Positions 22,219-33,944 of a stretch of 64,000 nucleotides of DNA are shown piece by piece. The notes beneath the pieces are model-generated. The model did not search any database. It saw only the letters and a list, made by a program, of their open reading frames with translations, and was not told the origin of the DNA. The stretch is taken from assembly GCF_023206395.1 (NCBI RefSeq), contig NZ_CP066149.1, forward strand, positions 3,038,001-3,102,000. Reading direction: 5' to 3'. Every line of letters begins with the position of its first letter. Position 1 is the first letter of the stretch. The DNA is from Vibrio sp. ED004. GTDB taxonomy: Bacteria; Pseudomonadota; Gammaproteobacteria; Enterobacterales; Vibrionaceae. The position numbers were made by a program, and so were the translations under genes.

Positions 22219-22252
22219 ATGTAAACTTTTGATATTATCAATGTGTTGACAG
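22219..22252. promoter_or_regulatory. Candidate BirA operator between bioA and bioB
   Basis: ATGTAAACT (22219-22227) and TGTTGACAG (22244-22252), 16 bp apart, resemble the BirA half-sites TTGTAAACC and GGTTTACAA. The position in the divergent bioA-bioB promoter region matches the enteric arrangement, where biotinyl-BirA represses both directions. Match is partial. Confidence 0.6.
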
Positions 22253-22340
22253 TCTAAAGCTTGTCGGTAGACTAGCCAAGCATAAATGCAAACTCTAGAC
22301 ACAGAGTTGTAACATCAAAAAAATAAAAAAGGATCGACAC

Positions 22341-23393
22341 GTGGAAGTTCGTCATGACTGGACAGTTGCTGAAGTAACAGCGCTGCTTGAAAAACCGTTT
22401 ATGGATTTAATGTTTGAAGCTCAAGTCGTTCATAGACAGTACCAAGAGCACAACCACGTGCAGGTGAGTACGCTTTTATCGATAAAGACAGGTGCTTGCC
22501 CTGAAGATTGTAAGTACTGCCCTCAAAGTGCTCACTACCGAACGGATGTCGACAAAGAACGCTTAATGGAAGTTGAGCGTGTTTTGGATGCGGCGCAAAA
22601 AGCTAAGAATGCAGGCTCAACTCGCTTCTGTATGGGCGCGGCATGGAAAAACCCGAAAGAACGCGATATGCCGCACCTAACTGACATGATCAAAGGTGTG
22701 AAAGGCATGGGGCTAGAAACCTGTATGACACTGGGCATGTTAACGCCGGATCAAGCAGGCGAGCTAGCCGACGCAGGTTTGGACTACTACAACCATAACC
22801 TTGATACGTCTCCAGAATTCTACGGCAGCATTATTACCACTCGTACTTACCAAGATCGTTTAGACACGTTGTCTCACGTGCGTGATGCCGGAATGAAGAT
22901 CTGTTCTGGTGGCATCATCGGTATGGGCGAAAGCACCAATGACCGAGCAGGTCTTCTTGTAGAGCTGGCGAACCTTCCAGTGCACCCTGAAAGTGTACCA
23001 ATCAACATGCTAGTAAAAGTGAAAGGCACACCGATGGAAAACGTCGATGATGTTGAGTCTTTCGACTTCATCAAGCTGATTGCGATTGCTCGTATCATGA
23101 TGCCTATGTCTGCGGTTCGCTTATCTGCAGGCCGTGAGAACATGAACGAACAGATGCAAGCGATGTGTTTCATGGCGGGTGCGAACTCTATCTTCTACGG
23201 TTGTAAGCTACTGACTACGGCAAACCCAGATGAAGACACGGATATGCAGTTGTTTAAGAAGCTGGGTATCAACAGCCAAGAAGTGGCTCAAAAACCAGAC
23301 GAAATTCAAGAAAACGAACTGTTAGATCAAGTGGTGGAGCGCGTTGCGGCTCGTCCAACTAAAGATGACATGTTCTACGATGCCACGGTTTAA
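22341..23393 (+). CDS. bioB: Biotin synthase
   Basis: Radical SAM enzyme that inserts sulfur into dethiobiotin. 350 residues from a GTG start, with AAGGA eight to ten bases upstream. The radical SAM cluster motif CPEDCKYC is near residues 53-60, followed by YCPQSAHY; the second cluster region and [24 protein letters not shown] (here [13 protein letters not shown]) and SAGRENM are family signatures. First gene of bioBFCD; its end overlaps bioF by 14 bp. Confidence 0.97.
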   Translation: MEVRHDWTVAEVTALLEKPFMDLMFEAQVVHRQYQEHNHVQVSTLLSIKTGACPEDCKYCPQSAHYRTDVDKERLMEVERVLDAAQKAKNAGSTRFCMGAAWKNPKERDMPHLTDMIKGVKGMGLETCMTLGMLTPDQAGELADAGLDYYNHNLDTSPEFYGSIITTRTYQDRLDTLSHVRDAGMKICSGGIIGMGESTNDRAGLLVELANLPVHPESVPINMLVKVKGTPMENVDDVESFDFIKLIAIARIMMPMSAVRLSAGRENMNEQMQAMCFMAGANSIFYGCKLLTTANPDEDTDMQLFKKLGINSQEVAQKPDEIQENELLDQVVERVAARPTKDDMFYDATV

Positions 23394-24591
23394 AGCTCGC
23401 ATTAAAGAAGCCCTTGTTCATCGCCATGAGCAAGGGCTGACTCGCCAACTCAAGGTGCTCGAAAACAGCAATGGACCTTTGCTGAATAGTGAAGGTTCTA
23501 GTTTCATCAATTTTTCGAGTAATGATTATTTAGGTCTGGCGAACGATCCTGAACTGGTCGATGCATGGCAAACGGGTCTTTCCCAATATGGTGCTGGAAG
23601 TGCGGCATCGCCATTGGTTACTGGCTTTAGTCCTGCTCATCAAAACCTAGAGACTCAGCTGTGTGAATGGCTCGGCTTTGAACGTGCCATTCTGTTTAGC
23701 TCTGGTTTCAGTGCTAATCAAGCCTTGCTGTTTTCTCTGCTCGAAAAAGACGACTCATTACTGCAAGATAAACTTAACCACGCCTCTTTGATGGAAGCGG
23801 GGATGCTTTCTCCTGCAACAATGAAACGCTTTAAGCATAACGACACGCAACATCTAGAGTCGCTATTAAGCCGTTCTCCGCAATCCTTGGTTGTGACGGA
23901 AGGCGTGTTCAGCATGGATGGCGACCAGGCTCCTCTCAATCAAATATCTAACCTGACCAATCAATACGACAGTTGGCTAGCGGTTGATGATGCCCACGGT
24001 ATTGGCGTATTGGGTAATAAAGGGGCAGGGAGCTGCAACGCTTCGCAAATAACGCCTGATATCTTGGTGGTGACCTTTGGTAAAGCATTTGGCCTATCTG
24101 GTGCTGCGATTTTGTGTTCATCAGAAGTGGGTGACTACTTAACTCAATTTGCTCGTCATCATGTGTATTCGACGGCAATGCCACCTTCACAAGCGGTGGC
24201 TTTGTCTCATGCGTGTCAGATGATTCAAACGCAAGAGTGGCGTCGCGAGAAGCTAACCGAGCTAGGGGCTCTCTATGCAGAGCAGATGAATGGCGTACAA
24301 GGTCTTATTGATACTCAGACTCCGATTAAGCCGTTTGTAATAGGTGAAGCTCAGGCTGCGCTCTCCGTTGCGGAAGAATTAAAGCGCAACCAAGTTTGGG
24401 TCACTGCAATTAGGCCACCAACGGTTCCGACTGGGACAGCGCGTCTGCGTATTACGTTAACTGCCAATCACACTCAAAAGCAGATTCTTCAATTAACTGG
24501 CTCGTTACGTCAAGCTGTGGATAGAAATCTTGAATCAAGCTTTGAATCCAATAGCGAAATTAACACCGAAATAAATAATGAGGCTCAGTAA
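23380..24591 (+). CDS. bioF: 8-amino-7-oxononanoate synthase
   Basis: PLP enzyme joining pimeloyl-ACP and alanine to KAPA. 403 residues when started at ATG 23380 ([12 protein letters not shown]), inside the bioB 3' end; upstream in-frame extension gives residues unlike the family. Features: [76 protein letters not shown], and the PLP Lys in [13 protein letters not shown]. The last 20 residues (repeated Ser/Asn/Glu) are a low-complexity tail. bioC follows without spacing. Confidence 0.95.
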   Translation: MPRFKARIKEALVHRHEQGLTRQLKVLENSNGPLLNSEGSSFINFSSNDYLGLANDPELVDAWQTGLSQYGAGSAASPLVTGFSPAHQNLETQLCEWLGFERAILFSSGFSANQALLFSLLEKDDSLLQDKLNHASLMEAGMLSPATMKRFKHNDTQHLESLLSRSPQSLVVTEGVFSMDGDQAPLNQISNLTNQYDSWLAVDDAHGIGVLGNKGAGSCNASQITPDILVVTFGKAFGLSGAAILCSSEVGDYLTQFARHHVYSTAMPPSQAVALSHACQMIQTQEWRREKLTELGALYAEQMNGVQGLIDTQTPIKPFVIGEAQAALSVAEELKRNQVWVTAIRPPTVPTGTARLRITLTANHTQKQILQLTGSLRQAVDRNLESSFESNSEINTEINNEAQ

Positions 24592-25395
24592 ATGTCACAA
24601 GAAGCAGTCGTGCATAATTACGTAGGCCAAGACAAGAATGCGATTGCCGAAGCTTTCGGCAAAGCAGCAACAACCTATGATAAACACGCTGAGTTTCAGC
24701 GCGATGTTGGCCACCGACTACTGGATAAGTTACCAGCCGACCTCTCAGGTTTAAAGGTACTCGATTTAGGTTGTGGTACGGGTTATTTTTCCGAACAGAT
24801 AGCGAAGCGTGGTGCAGAGGTAGTGTGTGCTGACCTATCTGTTGGAATGTTAAAAGCGGCAGAACAACGCTGCGGTGTATCGGTGGCTTTATATCAACAA
24901 GCTGACGCTGAACAATTGCCGTTTGAAGATGGATGTTTTGACATCGTTTTTTCGAGCTTAGCGTTGCAATGGTGTGATGATTTATCGTCGCCTTTGAAAG
25001 AGATGAAGCGTGTTACAGCGGCTGGTGGACGTGTGATTTTCTCAACTTTGCTTGATGGGTCACTGTTTGAACTGGAAAAGTCATGGTCCAAAATTGACGC
25101 ACATCAACACGTTAACCATTTTATTACAATCAATCAGGTAAAAATTGCGTTAGCGCAATCTAGCTGTACTGCTCATCAACTAGACTTGCCCACCATCACC
25201 GTTTGGTACGACACTGCGTTTGAACTGATGCGCGACCTTAAAGGCATCGGCGCTAATCACGTAAGTGGTCGATCACAAGGTTTAACAAGTCGCAGTATGT
25301 TGCAGCTTGTTGAACGGGAATATCGAGAGTTCAAAAACCATCAAGGTTTCTTACCAGCAACATATCAAGTTTGTTTAGGGGTTATTCAATTATGA
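24592..25395 (+). CDS. bioC: Malonyl-ACP O-methyltransferase
   Basis: SAM-dependent methyltransferase that methylates the free carboxyl of malonyl-ACP so the fatty-acid machinery can build pimeloyl-ACP. 267 residues with motif [19 protein letters not shown] (about 56-73), CADLSVGML, and [15 protein letters not shown]. The start follows directly on the bioF stop and the stop overlaps the bioD start (ATGA), so translation is probably coupled. The esterase BioH is not in the window. Confidence 0.94.
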   Translation: MSQEAVVHNYVGQDKNAIAEAFGKAATTYDKHAEFQRDVGHRLLDKLPADLSGLKVLDLGCGTGYFSEQIAKRGAEVVCADLSVGMLKAAEQRCGVSVALYQQADAEQLPFEDGCFDIVFSSLALQWCDDLSSPLKEMKRVTAAGGRVIFSTLLDGSLFELEKSWSKIDAHQHVNHFITINQVKIALAQSSCTAHQLDLPTITVWYDTAFELMRDLKGIGANHVSGRSQGLTSRSMLQLVEREYREFKNHQGFLPATYQVCLGVIQL

Positions 25396-26075
25396 TTGAT
25401 GCATTATTCATTGCAGGTACGGATACCGAAGTGGGAAAAACTGTGGTTTCAAAAGCGATTCTTCAAGCTTTGGCCGCACAAGATTTATCAACAATTGGCT
25501 ACAAGCCAGTTGCTGCAGGGTGTGAACAATACCCTGAAGGGTTACGTAACAGTGATGCGCTGCATCTTCAAGAAGCGGCGACGCAAGATATTGCTTACGA
25601 AGACGTTAACCCGTACGCGTTGCTACTACCATCATCACCTCACATCGCAGCCAAGCATGACGGTGTCGTGATTGATGAAGCGGTGTTATCAGCGAAACTA
25701 GACGAGCATAAGCAAAACTCTGACATCGTTCTGGTTGAAGGTGCGGGTGGCTGGCGTGTACCGGTTTCAGATGACGAATACTTGTCTAGCTGGGTCAAGA
25801 AAGAGCAGCTTCCAGTTGTATTGACCGTTGGTATTAAGCTGGGTTGTTTGAGCCATGCTTTGTTAACCGCAGAAGCGATTCGTGCAGATGGCTTAAACCT
25901 AGTCGGTTGGGTAGCAAACCGCATTAATCCAGGCACTGAACATTACGCTGATATTATTGCGATGCTTGAAGATAAGCTAGGTGCGCCAAAGTTAGGTGAG
26001 ATCCCTTACGTACCAAAAGCGAAGTCTAAGAATATTGGTAAGTACATTAATGTACAGCCACTGCTTGAGCTTTAA
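25392..26075 (+). CDS. bioD: Dethiobiotin synthetase
   Basis: ATP-dependent carboxylation of DAPA to dethiobiotin. 227 residues from ATG 25392, overlapping the bioC stop. P-loop [17 protein letters not shown] (about 5-21), [23 protein letters not shown] with the magnesium-binding Glu, and [14 protein letters not shown] are family motifs. Last gene of the operon, followed by a strong terminator. Confidence 0.96.
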   Translation: MIDALFIAGTDTEVGKTVVSKAILQALAAQDLSTIGYKPVAAGCEQYPEGLRNSDALHLQEAATQDIAYEDVNPYALLLPSSPHIAAKHDGVVIDEAVLSAKLDEHKQNSDIVLVEGAGGWRVPVSDDEYLSSWVKKEQLPVVLTVGIKLGCLSHALLTAEAIRADGLNLVGWVANRINPGTEHYADIIAMLEDKLGAPKLGEIPYVPKAKSKNIGKYINVQPLLEL

Positions 26076-26100
26076 TTCTCAAGCTATACGTGAAACAAGA

Positions 26101-26128
26101 AAAGGGCTGCGATTGCAGCCCTTTTGCT
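26101..26128 (+). terminator. Terminator of bioBFCD
   Basis: AAAAGGGCTGC-GATT-GCAGCCCTTTT, perfect 11-bp stem with a T-run. Confidence 0.93.
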
Positions 26129-26159
26129 ATTTTAAGCCTGTGTAGAGTTAAGCTTGGGG

Positions 26160-26327
26160 TTAATGTTCTTTTGTAAGTCCCATTAGTGCTTGCTGTGTCT
26201 CTGTTATATTGGTTTGCGCTGCTTGTGGCGTAAGAATACCGATCTGTTTCTTTGCTTCTTCTTCAGTAATCCCTAGGTGACAGCACAGTAAATCGATAGC
26301 CATTTGAGTGTTAGTACCTTCAACCAT
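26160..26327 (-). CDS. Uncharacterised 55-residue protein
   Basis: Small acidic-to-neutral protein starting MVEGTNTQMAIDLLCCHLG, with ITEEEAKKQIGILTPQAAQ in the middle. ATG at 26327 is chosen because AAGGAAAGGA stands just upstream; an ATG seven codons earlier lies before this site. It has no signal peptide or membrane segment. The strong ribosome site and a composition like that of cytoplasmic proteins argue for a real gene; I do not recognise the family. Confidence 0.6.
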   Translation of the reverse strand: MVEGTNTQMAIDLLCCHLGITEEEAKKQIGILTPQAAQTNITETQQALMGLTKEH

Positions 26328-26602
26328 GATCCTTTCCTTTTGTTCCATGAACTAGCCAATACAGTAATTGACTGACACTCTAAACGGATCGCTGGTGGTT
26401 AACCATACTACTTAGGTCTAATGGACAATTGAGAAATGCACCACTCCCGTAATCAAATGTTGCAATTTAATGCTTAACCTTGTTTTCTTAATCTAAGACT
26501 ATATGTATAAGTAAGTATAAGTCTCAAGGTTGGAATAAATTGCTGTCTGCCTTGTCTATAACAATAAGTTTTATAAAAACAGCTTTCATGCGGAGATAAG
26601 TA

Positions 26603-27466
26603 ATGAAGCGAGTAATGTTGTTCCTTGCAACCAACCTTGCGGTTGTATTGGTACTAAGTGTTGTTCTTAATATTGTATACGCTGTTACAGGTATGCAACC
26701 AGGAAGCCTCTCAGGCTTGCTGTTAATGGCTGCGGTATTTGGTTTTGGCGGTTCATTCATCTCATTAATGATGTCAAAGAAAATGGCGCTACGCTCAGTT
26801 GGCGGCATGGTCATTGAAAGCCCACGTAATGAAACAGAACATTGGTTGATGGAGACGGTAAGCCGTCAAGCTCAACAAGTTGGTATTGGTATGCCAACAG
26901 TGGCGATCTACGATTCGCCAGACATCAACGCATTCGCAACCGGCGCTAAGCGTGACGATTCATTGGTAGCGGTATCGACAGGCCTGCTGCACAACATGAC
27001 ACGTGACGAAGCTGAAGCGGTATTAGCGCACGAAGTTAGCCACATCGCAAACGGCGACATGGTAACAATGACCCTAATGCAAGGTGTCGTGAACACGTTC
27101 GTTATCTTCCTTTCTCGTTTTATCGCGAACATTGTTGCGTCGAATGACAACGAAGAAGAGGGTGGCAGTAACATGATGGTGTACTTCGGTGTGTCTATGG
27201 TGCTGGAATTGGTATTTGGTTTCTTGGCAAGCTTCATTACGATGTGGTACAGCCGTCATCGAGAGTTTCATGCCGACGCAGGTGCTACGCACTTAGTAGG
27301 TAAAGAGAAGATGATTGCAGCGCTAGAGCGTCTAAAAGTGAGCCATGAGCCACAACTAGAAGGTTCTATGATGGCGTTTGGCATCAACGGTAAGAAGTCT
27401 CTAACTGAGCTACTAATGAGCCACCCACCGCTAGATAAGCGTATTGCGTCTCTACGTAATATGTAA
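26603..27466 (+). CDS. htpX: Membrane zinc metalloprotease HtpX
   Basis: Inner-membrane M48 protease for quality control of membrane proteins, partner of FtsH. 287 residues. Two N-terminal membrane segments (about 4-30 and 36-58), the zinc motif HEVSH near residue 139-143 with the third ligand Glu in [12 protein letters not shown] near 222, and two further hydrophobic segments between them. The start follows GGAGA. In E. coli htpX is controlled by CpxR and heat shock; I saw no clear box here. Confidence 0.95.
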   Translation: MKRVMLFLATNLAVVLVLSVVLNIVYAVTGMQPGSLSGLLLMAAVFGFGGSFISLMMSKKMALRSVGGMVIESPRNETEHWLMETVSRQAQQVGIGMPTVAIYDSPDINAFATGAKRDDSLVAVSTGLLHNMTRDEAEAVLAHEVSHIANGDMVTMTLMQGVVNTFVIFLSRFIANIVASNDNEEEGGSNMMVYFGVSMVLELVFGFLASFITMWYSRHREFHADAGATHLVGKEKMIAALERLKVSHEPQLEGSMMAFGINGKKSLTELLMSHPPLDKRIASLRNM

Positions 27467-27508
27467 TGTCGAATACGATTAGTCATCGCTAGTCGATAAG
27501 AATAATCT

Positions 27509-27536
27509 AAAGGCTTCCTTCGGGAGGCCTTTTTTG
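27509..27536 (+). terminator. Terminator of htpX
   Basis: AAGGCTTCC-TTCG-GGAGGCCTT stem with a UUCG tetraloop followed by six T. Confidence 0.9.
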
Positions 27537-27704
27537 ATCTTGGCGTTTAAGATAACAAGTGTTGAGACATGAAGTATGAGATACGAGGTGTAGTTGTCGC
27601 TAGGTGATTAAATTGAATGAGTAGGGGACGAGTAGATCAACTGGAGAAGGCTTGGTGTTCTTATGTTTACGATTTTTGTGTCGATAGATTTAATTTCGCG
27701 CAAC

Positions 27705-27730
27705 AAAAAGGCTTCCACATGGGAAGCCTT
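27705..27730 (-). terminator. Terminator of purB
   Basis: AAGGCTTCCC-type stem with loop ATGT on the minus strand followed by a T-run (A-run 27705-27709 on the plus strand); 30 bp after the purB stop. Confidence 0.88.
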
Positions 27731-27759
27731 AGTCTATTCTACAATTCGAAAATCGAATC

Positions 27760-29169
<1,410 letters not shown>

Positions 29170-29204
29170 TTATACCAGTAACAATCTCAATTGTCACGCA
29201 CATT

Positions 29205-29220
29205 GCGCAATCGTTTGCGT
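29205..29220. promoter_or_regulatory. PurR box upstream of purB
   Basis: GCGCAATCGTTTGCGT matches the PurR operator ACGCAAACGTTTGCGT at 14 of 16 positions, 75 bp before the purB start. Purine repression of purB is known in enterics, there through a site inside the gene. Confidence 0.75.
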
Positions 29221-29239
29221 GAGAGTTGTGTTGATACAA

Positions 29240-29267
29240 AAAACAAGCTCGCGACGAGGCGCGAGCT
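29240..29267 (-). terminator. Terminator between hflD and purB
   Basis: On the minus strand AGCTCGCG / CGCGAGCT stem (29246-29253 with 29260-29267) followed by TGTTTTTTG. Confidence 0.85.
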
Positions 29268-29273
29268 AATAAA

Positions 29274-29891
29274 TTACATTCGAGCTAGTAAGATTTGAGC
29301 CTGCTCGATCATCTTCTTGCGACCGAAGATAAGGTGGCGACGCTTGCCACCAACTTGACGCCATAACACAGCGCTTCGAATTCCTGATAGAAGCAGTGCG
29401 CGAACCTTATGTTGGCTCGATGTCTGTTGCAGTACTGACGGTGTACCAGAAACCTGAATGCGTGGGCCGATAGGGCTGACAACATCAAGGTAGATGCTCG
29501 CAAGGTTGCTGATCATTTGCTCGTCAAACAGATCAAAGTGTTCAGTTTGGCGCTCTGCAGTTTGAATGCGGTCACCAAGCTGAGACATAGAGTCGTTGCG
29601 AGAAGATAGCTTACGCTCAAGCGCCATCAAGCTGATGATGTAACGCGTGATATCGCTACCTGCTGGAGTACTATCGATATCTTTTACTAAGCACTCAAGG
29701 CCAAGCTTTAGGTTCGCTTCACGTCCAAATACACCAACGGTATTCGCTGGGTTGGTATTTAAAATGGCACTGAGTGAAGCTTCGAAGGCATCTTTATCAC
29801 AATGGCCGTCTTTCGCTACTTGTTGAACCAAAGCCACAGCTTGGCAAATTCCGGCGAAAGCAATAGTACGGTCATAAAGTGTATTAGCCAC
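29274..29891 (-). CDS. hflD: High-frequency lysogenization protein HflD homolog
   Basis: 205 residues, mostly helical, with the family features [36 protein letters not shown], and the C-terminal [30 protein letters not shown]. HflD was named for binding phage lambda CII in E. coli; its normal function is unclear, with peripheral membrane location suggested. It follows mnmA by 43 bp in the conserved mnmA-hflD-purB order. Confidence 0.93.
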   Translation of the reverse strand: MANTLYDRTIAFAGICQAVALVQQVAKDGHCDKDAFEASLSAILNTNPANTVGVFGREANLKLGLECLVKDIDSTPAGSDITRYIISLMALERKLSSRNDSMSQLGDRIQTAERQTEHFDLFDEQMISNLASIYLDVVSPIGPRIQVSGTPSVLQQTSSQHKVRALLLSGIRSAVLWRQVGGKRRHLIFGRKKMIEQAQILLARM

Positions 29892-29934
29892 GTAGTAACT
29901 CCTAGTTGTCTTCTATCGTTTATCGTTTGATTGA

Positions 29935-31071
29935 TTAGATGCGCTTTTCGATGATACCACCACCAAGACATACTTCGCCTTGGTAGAACACTGCAGATTG
30001 ACCTGGGGTCACAGCGATTTGCGGGTCATCAAAAATAACCTTAATGTTCTCATCATCAATTGGGATGATTGTACAAGGAATATCTGTTTGACGGTAACGT
30101 GTTTTTACCGTGCATGTCATAACTTCAGTAATTGGTGTGCGATTTACCCAATGAAGTTGAGATGCGATCAAGCCTTCTGACTTTAGAAGAGGGTGGTCTT
30201 TACCTTGTACTGCGATAAGTACATTACGCTTAAGGTCTTTTTCACCAACAAACCATGGTTCTTCATTACCGCCGCCACCTTTAGTGCCACCGATATGTAG
30301 GCCTTTACGTTGACCTAGTGTGTGGTACATCAAGCCTTGGTGTTGACCAATCACTTGGCCTTCTGGCGTCTCGATGTTACCCGGTTGTGCTGGTAGGTAT
30401 TTGCCTAGGAATTCAGTGAATTTACGCTCACCGATAAAGCAGATACCTGTAGAGTCTTTTTTCTTCGCTGTGATCAAGTCTTGCTCTTCAGCAATGCGTC
30501 GCACTTCAGGCTTCTCTAGTTCACCAACAGGGAATAGGCTGCGTGCTACTTGATCTGAGCTTAGCGTGTATAGGAAGTAGCTCTGGTCTTTATTACTGTC
30601 TAGGCCACGTAGCATTTCTGGTTTAACGCCAGCATCGAGCTCTTCTTGAGTAGGGAAAGTACGACGAACGTAGTGACCCATCGCGATGTAGTCCGCGTCT
30701 AGTACTTCATCAGCAAACTCTAAGAATGCTTTGAATTTGATTTCTTTGTTACAAAGGATATCTGGGTTAGGCGTACGGCCTGCTTTGTATTCTTCAAGGA
30801 AGTATTCGAATACGTTGTCCCAGTATTCTGCAGCAAAGTTAATGGTGTGAAGGTGGATACCTAGTTTGTCACATACCGCTTGAGCATCAGCAAGATCTTC
30901 AGCTGCCGTGCAGTATTCTTCGTTATCGTCTTCTTCCCAGTTTTTCATGAAAAGGCCTTCTACCTGATAGCCTTGTTGCTGAAGAAGATACGCCGATACT
31001 GACGAATCTACACCGCCGGACATACCGACAATTACTTTCTTTTCGCTGTTTCCAGAGCTGATATCTGACAT
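29935..31071 (-). CDS. mnmA: tRNA-specific 2-thiouridylase MnmA
   Basis: Adds the 2-thio group to U34 of tRNAs for Lys, Glu and Gln, taking sulfur from the Tus relay. 378 residues. PP-loop [16 protein letters not shown] near 15-30, the catalytic Cys in [14 protein letters not shown] (about 110) and the second Cys in [13 protein letters not shown] (about 208) are present. TARG-like MGHYVRR and RKGLHIGG are also family signatures. First gene of the mnmA-hflD unit. Confidence 0.97.
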   Translation of the reverse strand: MSDISSGNSEKKVIVGMSGGVDSSVSAYLLQQQGYQVEGLFMKNWEEDDNEEYCTAAEDLADAQAVCDKLGIHLHTINFAAEYWDNVFEYFLEEYKAGRTPNPDILCNKEIKFKAFLEFADEVLDADYIAMGHYVRRTFPTQEELDAGVKPEMLRGLDSNKDQSYFLYTLSSDQVARSLFPVGELEKPEVRRIAEEQDLITAKKKDSTGICFIGERKFTEFLGKYLPAQPGNIETPEGQVIGQHQGLMYHTLGQRKGLHIGGTKGGGGNEEPWFVGEKDLKRNVLIAVQGKDHPLLKSEGLIASQLHWVNRTPITEVMTCTVKTRYRQTDIPCTIIPIDDENIKVIFDDPQIAVTPGQSAVFYQGEVCLGGGIIEKRI

Positions 31072-31275
31072 GTCTAAACACCGTTACTATTACTTGGTCG
31101 CAGATTCTAACAGAAAGAGAAACGCCGTGACAGATCCGAGACCGGAATCACAGTTTCATTTGCACAAATAGTGCGCTGACTTTGTTAGAGAATCGCATGA
31201 GAGCGAGGTGAGTCGCTAGGATGTCAGAAGTATATGTGGCATAGTCGCTCGAAATCCAAGACCTGAGATAAAAAA

Positions 31276-31545
31276 ATGTCTGAACAAAATGAATTTATGC
31301 AAGAAGAAGAGCTGATTGAGATTATTGAAAATCAGCTTGAAGATGGCGAACCTGTAAAAGTAAAAGAGACGCTAATGCGTTTAATGATGACAGGCACTCC
31401 TCGTGAAGAGGCTATTGCTGCAATGGCATGTGCATTGGCTATCGAAGTCTTTGACGTTATGAAAAACGGCGCTGAGTTTAATCAAAAGCGTTACGCCGAG
31501 CATTTGGGCATGCTGCCTGATTTAAGCTTTATGGAAGGCGAATAA
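31276..31545 (+). CDS. Uncharacterised 89-residue acidic protein
   Basis: Acidic, apparently all-helical protein (MSEQNEFMQEEELIEIIENQ...) with a Met/Ala-rich centre (LMRLMMTGTPREEAIAAMACALAIEVF) and the tail YAEHLGMLPDLSFMEGE. No signal peptide or membrane segment. It stands between the divergent mnmA and the PurR-controlled gsk, and ends 11 bp before the PurR box. Amino-acid and codon use are those of a real gene. I know the family only as a conserved hypothetical of vibrios and give no function. Confidence 0.75.
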   Translation: MSEQNEFMQEEELIEIIENQLEDGEPVKVKETLMRLMMTGTPREEAIAAMACALAIEVFDVMKNGAEFNQKRYAEHLGMLPDLSFMEGE

Positions 31546-31555
31546 AAAAATACCC

Positions 31556-31571
31556 TAGCAAACGTTTGCTA
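31556..31571. promoter_or_regulatory. Perfect PurR operator upstream of gsk
   Basis: TAGCAAACGTTTGCTA is a perfect 16-bp palindrome matching the PurR core GCAAACGTTTGC completely, 77 bp before the gsk start. Confidence 0.88.
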
Positions 31572-31647
31572 TAGTTTGAAAGATTGCCGCGTTAAATATA
31601 GCGCGGTAGAATCCGCCACCTATTTCCCCTTGACTTAGACTAGCCCT

Positions 31648-32952
31648 ATGAAATTCCCTGGACAACGTAAATCAAAGCACTATTTTCCGGTTCACGCACG
31701 TGATCCTCTAGTGAGCCAAGCTCAAAGCAGTAAAAGAATGTCACGTACTCATATTATCGGTATTGACCAAACTTTGGTGGATATTGAAGCAAAAGTGAGT
31801 TCTGAACTTATTGAGAAGTATGGTTTAAGTAAGGGACATTCACTGGTTATTGGTGATGAAGCCGCTGAATCTTTATATCAAGAATTAAAAGAACAGTGCC
31901 TGATTACCAATGAATACGCTGGTGGCACAATTGGTAATACACTACACAACTATTCAGTATTGGCGGACGACCGTTCAACACTATTAGGTGTAATGAGCCA
32001 AGATATTAAGATTGGTAGCTATGGTTACCGTTATTTATGTAATACATCAAGCAGAATGGATCTGAACCATTTACAAGGGGTAGATGGCGCAATTGGTCGC
32101 TGCTTTGCATTAATTACAGAAGATGGTGAACGTACTTTCGCAATTAGCGAAGGGCAAATGAACCAACTAAAACCAGAAAGCATTCCTGAAAAGATCTTCA
32201 AAAGTGCTTCTGCTTTAGTATTAACTGCTTATTTAGTTCGTTGTAAGCCAGGTGACCCTATGCCTGAAGCAACAATGAAAGCGATCGAATACGCGAAGAA
32301 ATACGATGTGCCTGTTGTTTTAACACTAGGTACTAAGTTCGTTATTCAAGATGATCCAGAATTCTGGAAAGACTTCTTAGAGCAGCACGTAACGGTTGTT
32401 GCAATGAACGAAGACGAAGCGGAAGCCCTAACCGGTGAAAGCGATCCGCTAGCTGCATCAGATAAAGCGTTAGAGTGGGTAGACCTTGTTCTATGTACTG
32501 CAGGCCCTGTTGGCCTATTCATGGCGGGTTACACGGAAGACGCAGCGAAGCGTGAAACATCACTGCCTCTACTTCCAGGTTCAATTGCTGAATTTAACCG
32601 TTTTGAATTTAGCCGTCCTGCACATAAAGAGTTATGTGAAAACCCAACTAAAGTGTATTCGCATATTGCGCCATACATGGGTGGCCCAGAAAAAATCAAA
32701 AATACGAATGGTGCAGGTGATGCTGCTTTATCGGCTTTATTACATGATATGGCTGCGAATAAGTACCACAAAGAAAACGTGCCAAACTCAAGTAAGCACC
32801 AACATTCATTTTTGACCTATTCTTCTTTCTCACAAGTTTGTAAATATTCAAACCGTGCTAGCTATGAAGTGTTAGTTCAACACTCTCCACGTTTATCTCG
32901 TGGTCTTCCTGAAAGAGAAGATAGCCTAGAAGAAGCGTACTGGGAAAGATAA
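31648..32952 (+). CDS. gsk: Inosine-guanosine kinase
   Basis: Purine salvage kinase phosphorylating guanosine and inosine with ATP, PfkB/ribokinase family. 434 residues, identical in length to E. coli Gsk. N-terminus MKFPGQRKSKHYFPVHARDP is family-specific; GGTIGNTLHNYSVLADD is substrate-binding, and NTNGAGDAALSALLHDMA holds the anion-hole GAGD with the catalytic Asp (about 355). The start has no good ribosome site, but N-terminal similarity fixes it. Under a perfect PurR box, so probably repressed when purines are plentiful. Confidence 0.96.
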   Translation: MKFPGQRKSKHYFPVHARDPLVSQAQSSKRMSRTHIIGIDQTLVDIEAKVSSELIEKYGLSKGHSLVIGDEAAESLYQELKEQCLITNEYAGGTIGNTLHNYSVLADDRSTLLGVMSQDIKIGSYGYRYLCNTSSRMDLNHLQGVDGAIGRCFALITEDGERTFAISEGQMNQLKPESIPEKIFKSASALVLTAYLVRCKPGDPMPEATMKAIEYAKKYDVPVVLTLGTKFVIQDDPEFWKDFLEQHVTVVAMNEDEAEALTGESDPLAASDKALEWVDLVLCTAGPVGLFMAGYTEDAAKRETSLPLLPGSIAEFNRFEFSRPAHKELCENPTKVYSHIAPYMGGPEKIKNTNGAGDAALSALLHDMAANKYHKENVPNSSKHQHSFLTYSSFSQVCKYSNRASYEVLVQHSPRLSRGLPEREDSLEEAYWER

Positions 32953-33033
32953 GAGACTTTGTTTATCCGATGCGTACGAGTTTATCAAATGCGCATCTAT
33001 GTTTATAAAGAACATTAAAGGGTAACAAAATAT

Positions 33034-33062
33034 AAAAAAGGCTCCGAAAGGAGCCTTTTTTG
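33034..33062 (+). terminator. Terminator of gsk
   Basis: AAAAAAGGCTCC-GAAA-GGAGCCTTTTTT, perfect 12-bp stem with GAAA tetraloop; likely bidirectional. Confidence 0.93.
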
Positions 33063-33167
33063 TTTCTGAATATATTGAAGCCGTAAATAATACTTTGGTC
33101 GACTTAAATATTAATTCTATTGCTAAGTGTGTAATTGATTACCCACTCATTAAACTGAACGCTTAAC

Positions 33168-33578
33168 TTAGATAGCAAACTCTTCTAGAGATTTACCAGC
33201 ATCTAGCTGTTCTTGGATAGCTGAAGGCGTACGACCTTGACCAGTCCAAGTTTTCTCGTCGCCGTTTGCGTCTACATATTTGTATTTCGCTGGGCGAGGA
33301 GCGCGTTTAGCTTTAGTTGTTTTAGATTTTGCTTCGCCAGAAAGAGCTGCAATAAGATCTGCAACATCAATTCCGTCTTTTGCAATTTGTTCAGCGATAG
33401 CAGAAAGCTTAGCTTCTTGTTCTGCTTTAGCTGCACGTTCTTCAGCTTCAGACTCTTGACGCTCTTGTACAACAATAGTTAGCTTGTCTAGCGCTTCTTC
33501 TAGTTGCTCAAGAGTTAATTCACGTGAGAATGCGCGAAGGCTACGGATATTTAATAGAGTTTTTGTTAATTCAGACAT
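33168..33578 (-). CDS. hns: H-NS-family nucleoid protein
   Basis: Histone-like silencer of AT-rich and horizontally acquired DNA. 136 residues from ATG 33578 (MSELTKTLLNIRSLRAF), with GGAAAA upstream; an ATG five codons earlier gives a less likely start. N-terminal oligomerisation coiled coil at about 1-80 (LTLEQLEEALDKLTIVVQERQESEAEERAA), linker rich in Lys/Ala/Pro, and the C-terminal DNA-binding domain KYKYVDANGDEKTWTGQGRTPSAIQEQL with the QGR hook. Corresponds to VicH of V. cholerae. Confidence 0.95.
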   Translation of the reverse strand: MSELTKTLLNIRSLRAFSRELTLEQLEEALDKLTIVVQERQESEAEERAAKAEQEAKLSAIAEQIAKDGIDVADLIAALSGEAKSKTTKAKRAPRPAKYKYVDANGDEKTWTGQGRTPSAIQEQLDAGKSLEEFAI

Positions 33579-33908
33579 GATATTTTCCATCAAGGTAAAC
33601 TAAATAATCATCCTAATAATAAACAGAGCTTAGGAATAAAACAAATAGTATTTCTTCTATTACATATTTAAATATAAAAATGAGATGAATAGTTGAAATT
33701 TCAAAGGCACATTTCTATCGAATTTATAATAATTATTAAGATTATCTTAAAAACTGATATGTGACAGGTGGAGTAATTAACTTGTGTAGACTATTCTTCT
33801 ATTGATTAGTTCATTAACAAAAAGCTATTTTTCTCGGAATGATATGTTGCATTGTTGCTCTTGATGAGTACAATTGCGGCTACCTGATGCGATGCCTTGG
33901 TTAATTTG
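33579..33908. other. AT-rich intergenic region, no gene seen
   Basis: Very AT-rich sequence between the divergent hns and lysine-riboswitch transcription units. No reading frame with a ribosome site was seen. The hns promoter must lie here; runs of T and A could support H-NS self-regulation, but this is inference. Confidence 0.5.
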
Positions 33909-33938
33909 TTGTTAAACTCTGGTTTACACGGTTAATAA
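33909..33938 (+). promoter_or_regulatory. Candidate sigma70 promoter of the lysine-riboswitch transcript
   Basis: TTGTTA (33909-33914), 17-bp spacer, TTAATA (33932-33937, or TAATAA one base on). Transcription would start near 33945, just before the riboswitch aptamer, which supports the choice. Confidence 0.6.
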
Positions 33939-33944
33939 TGTTAT

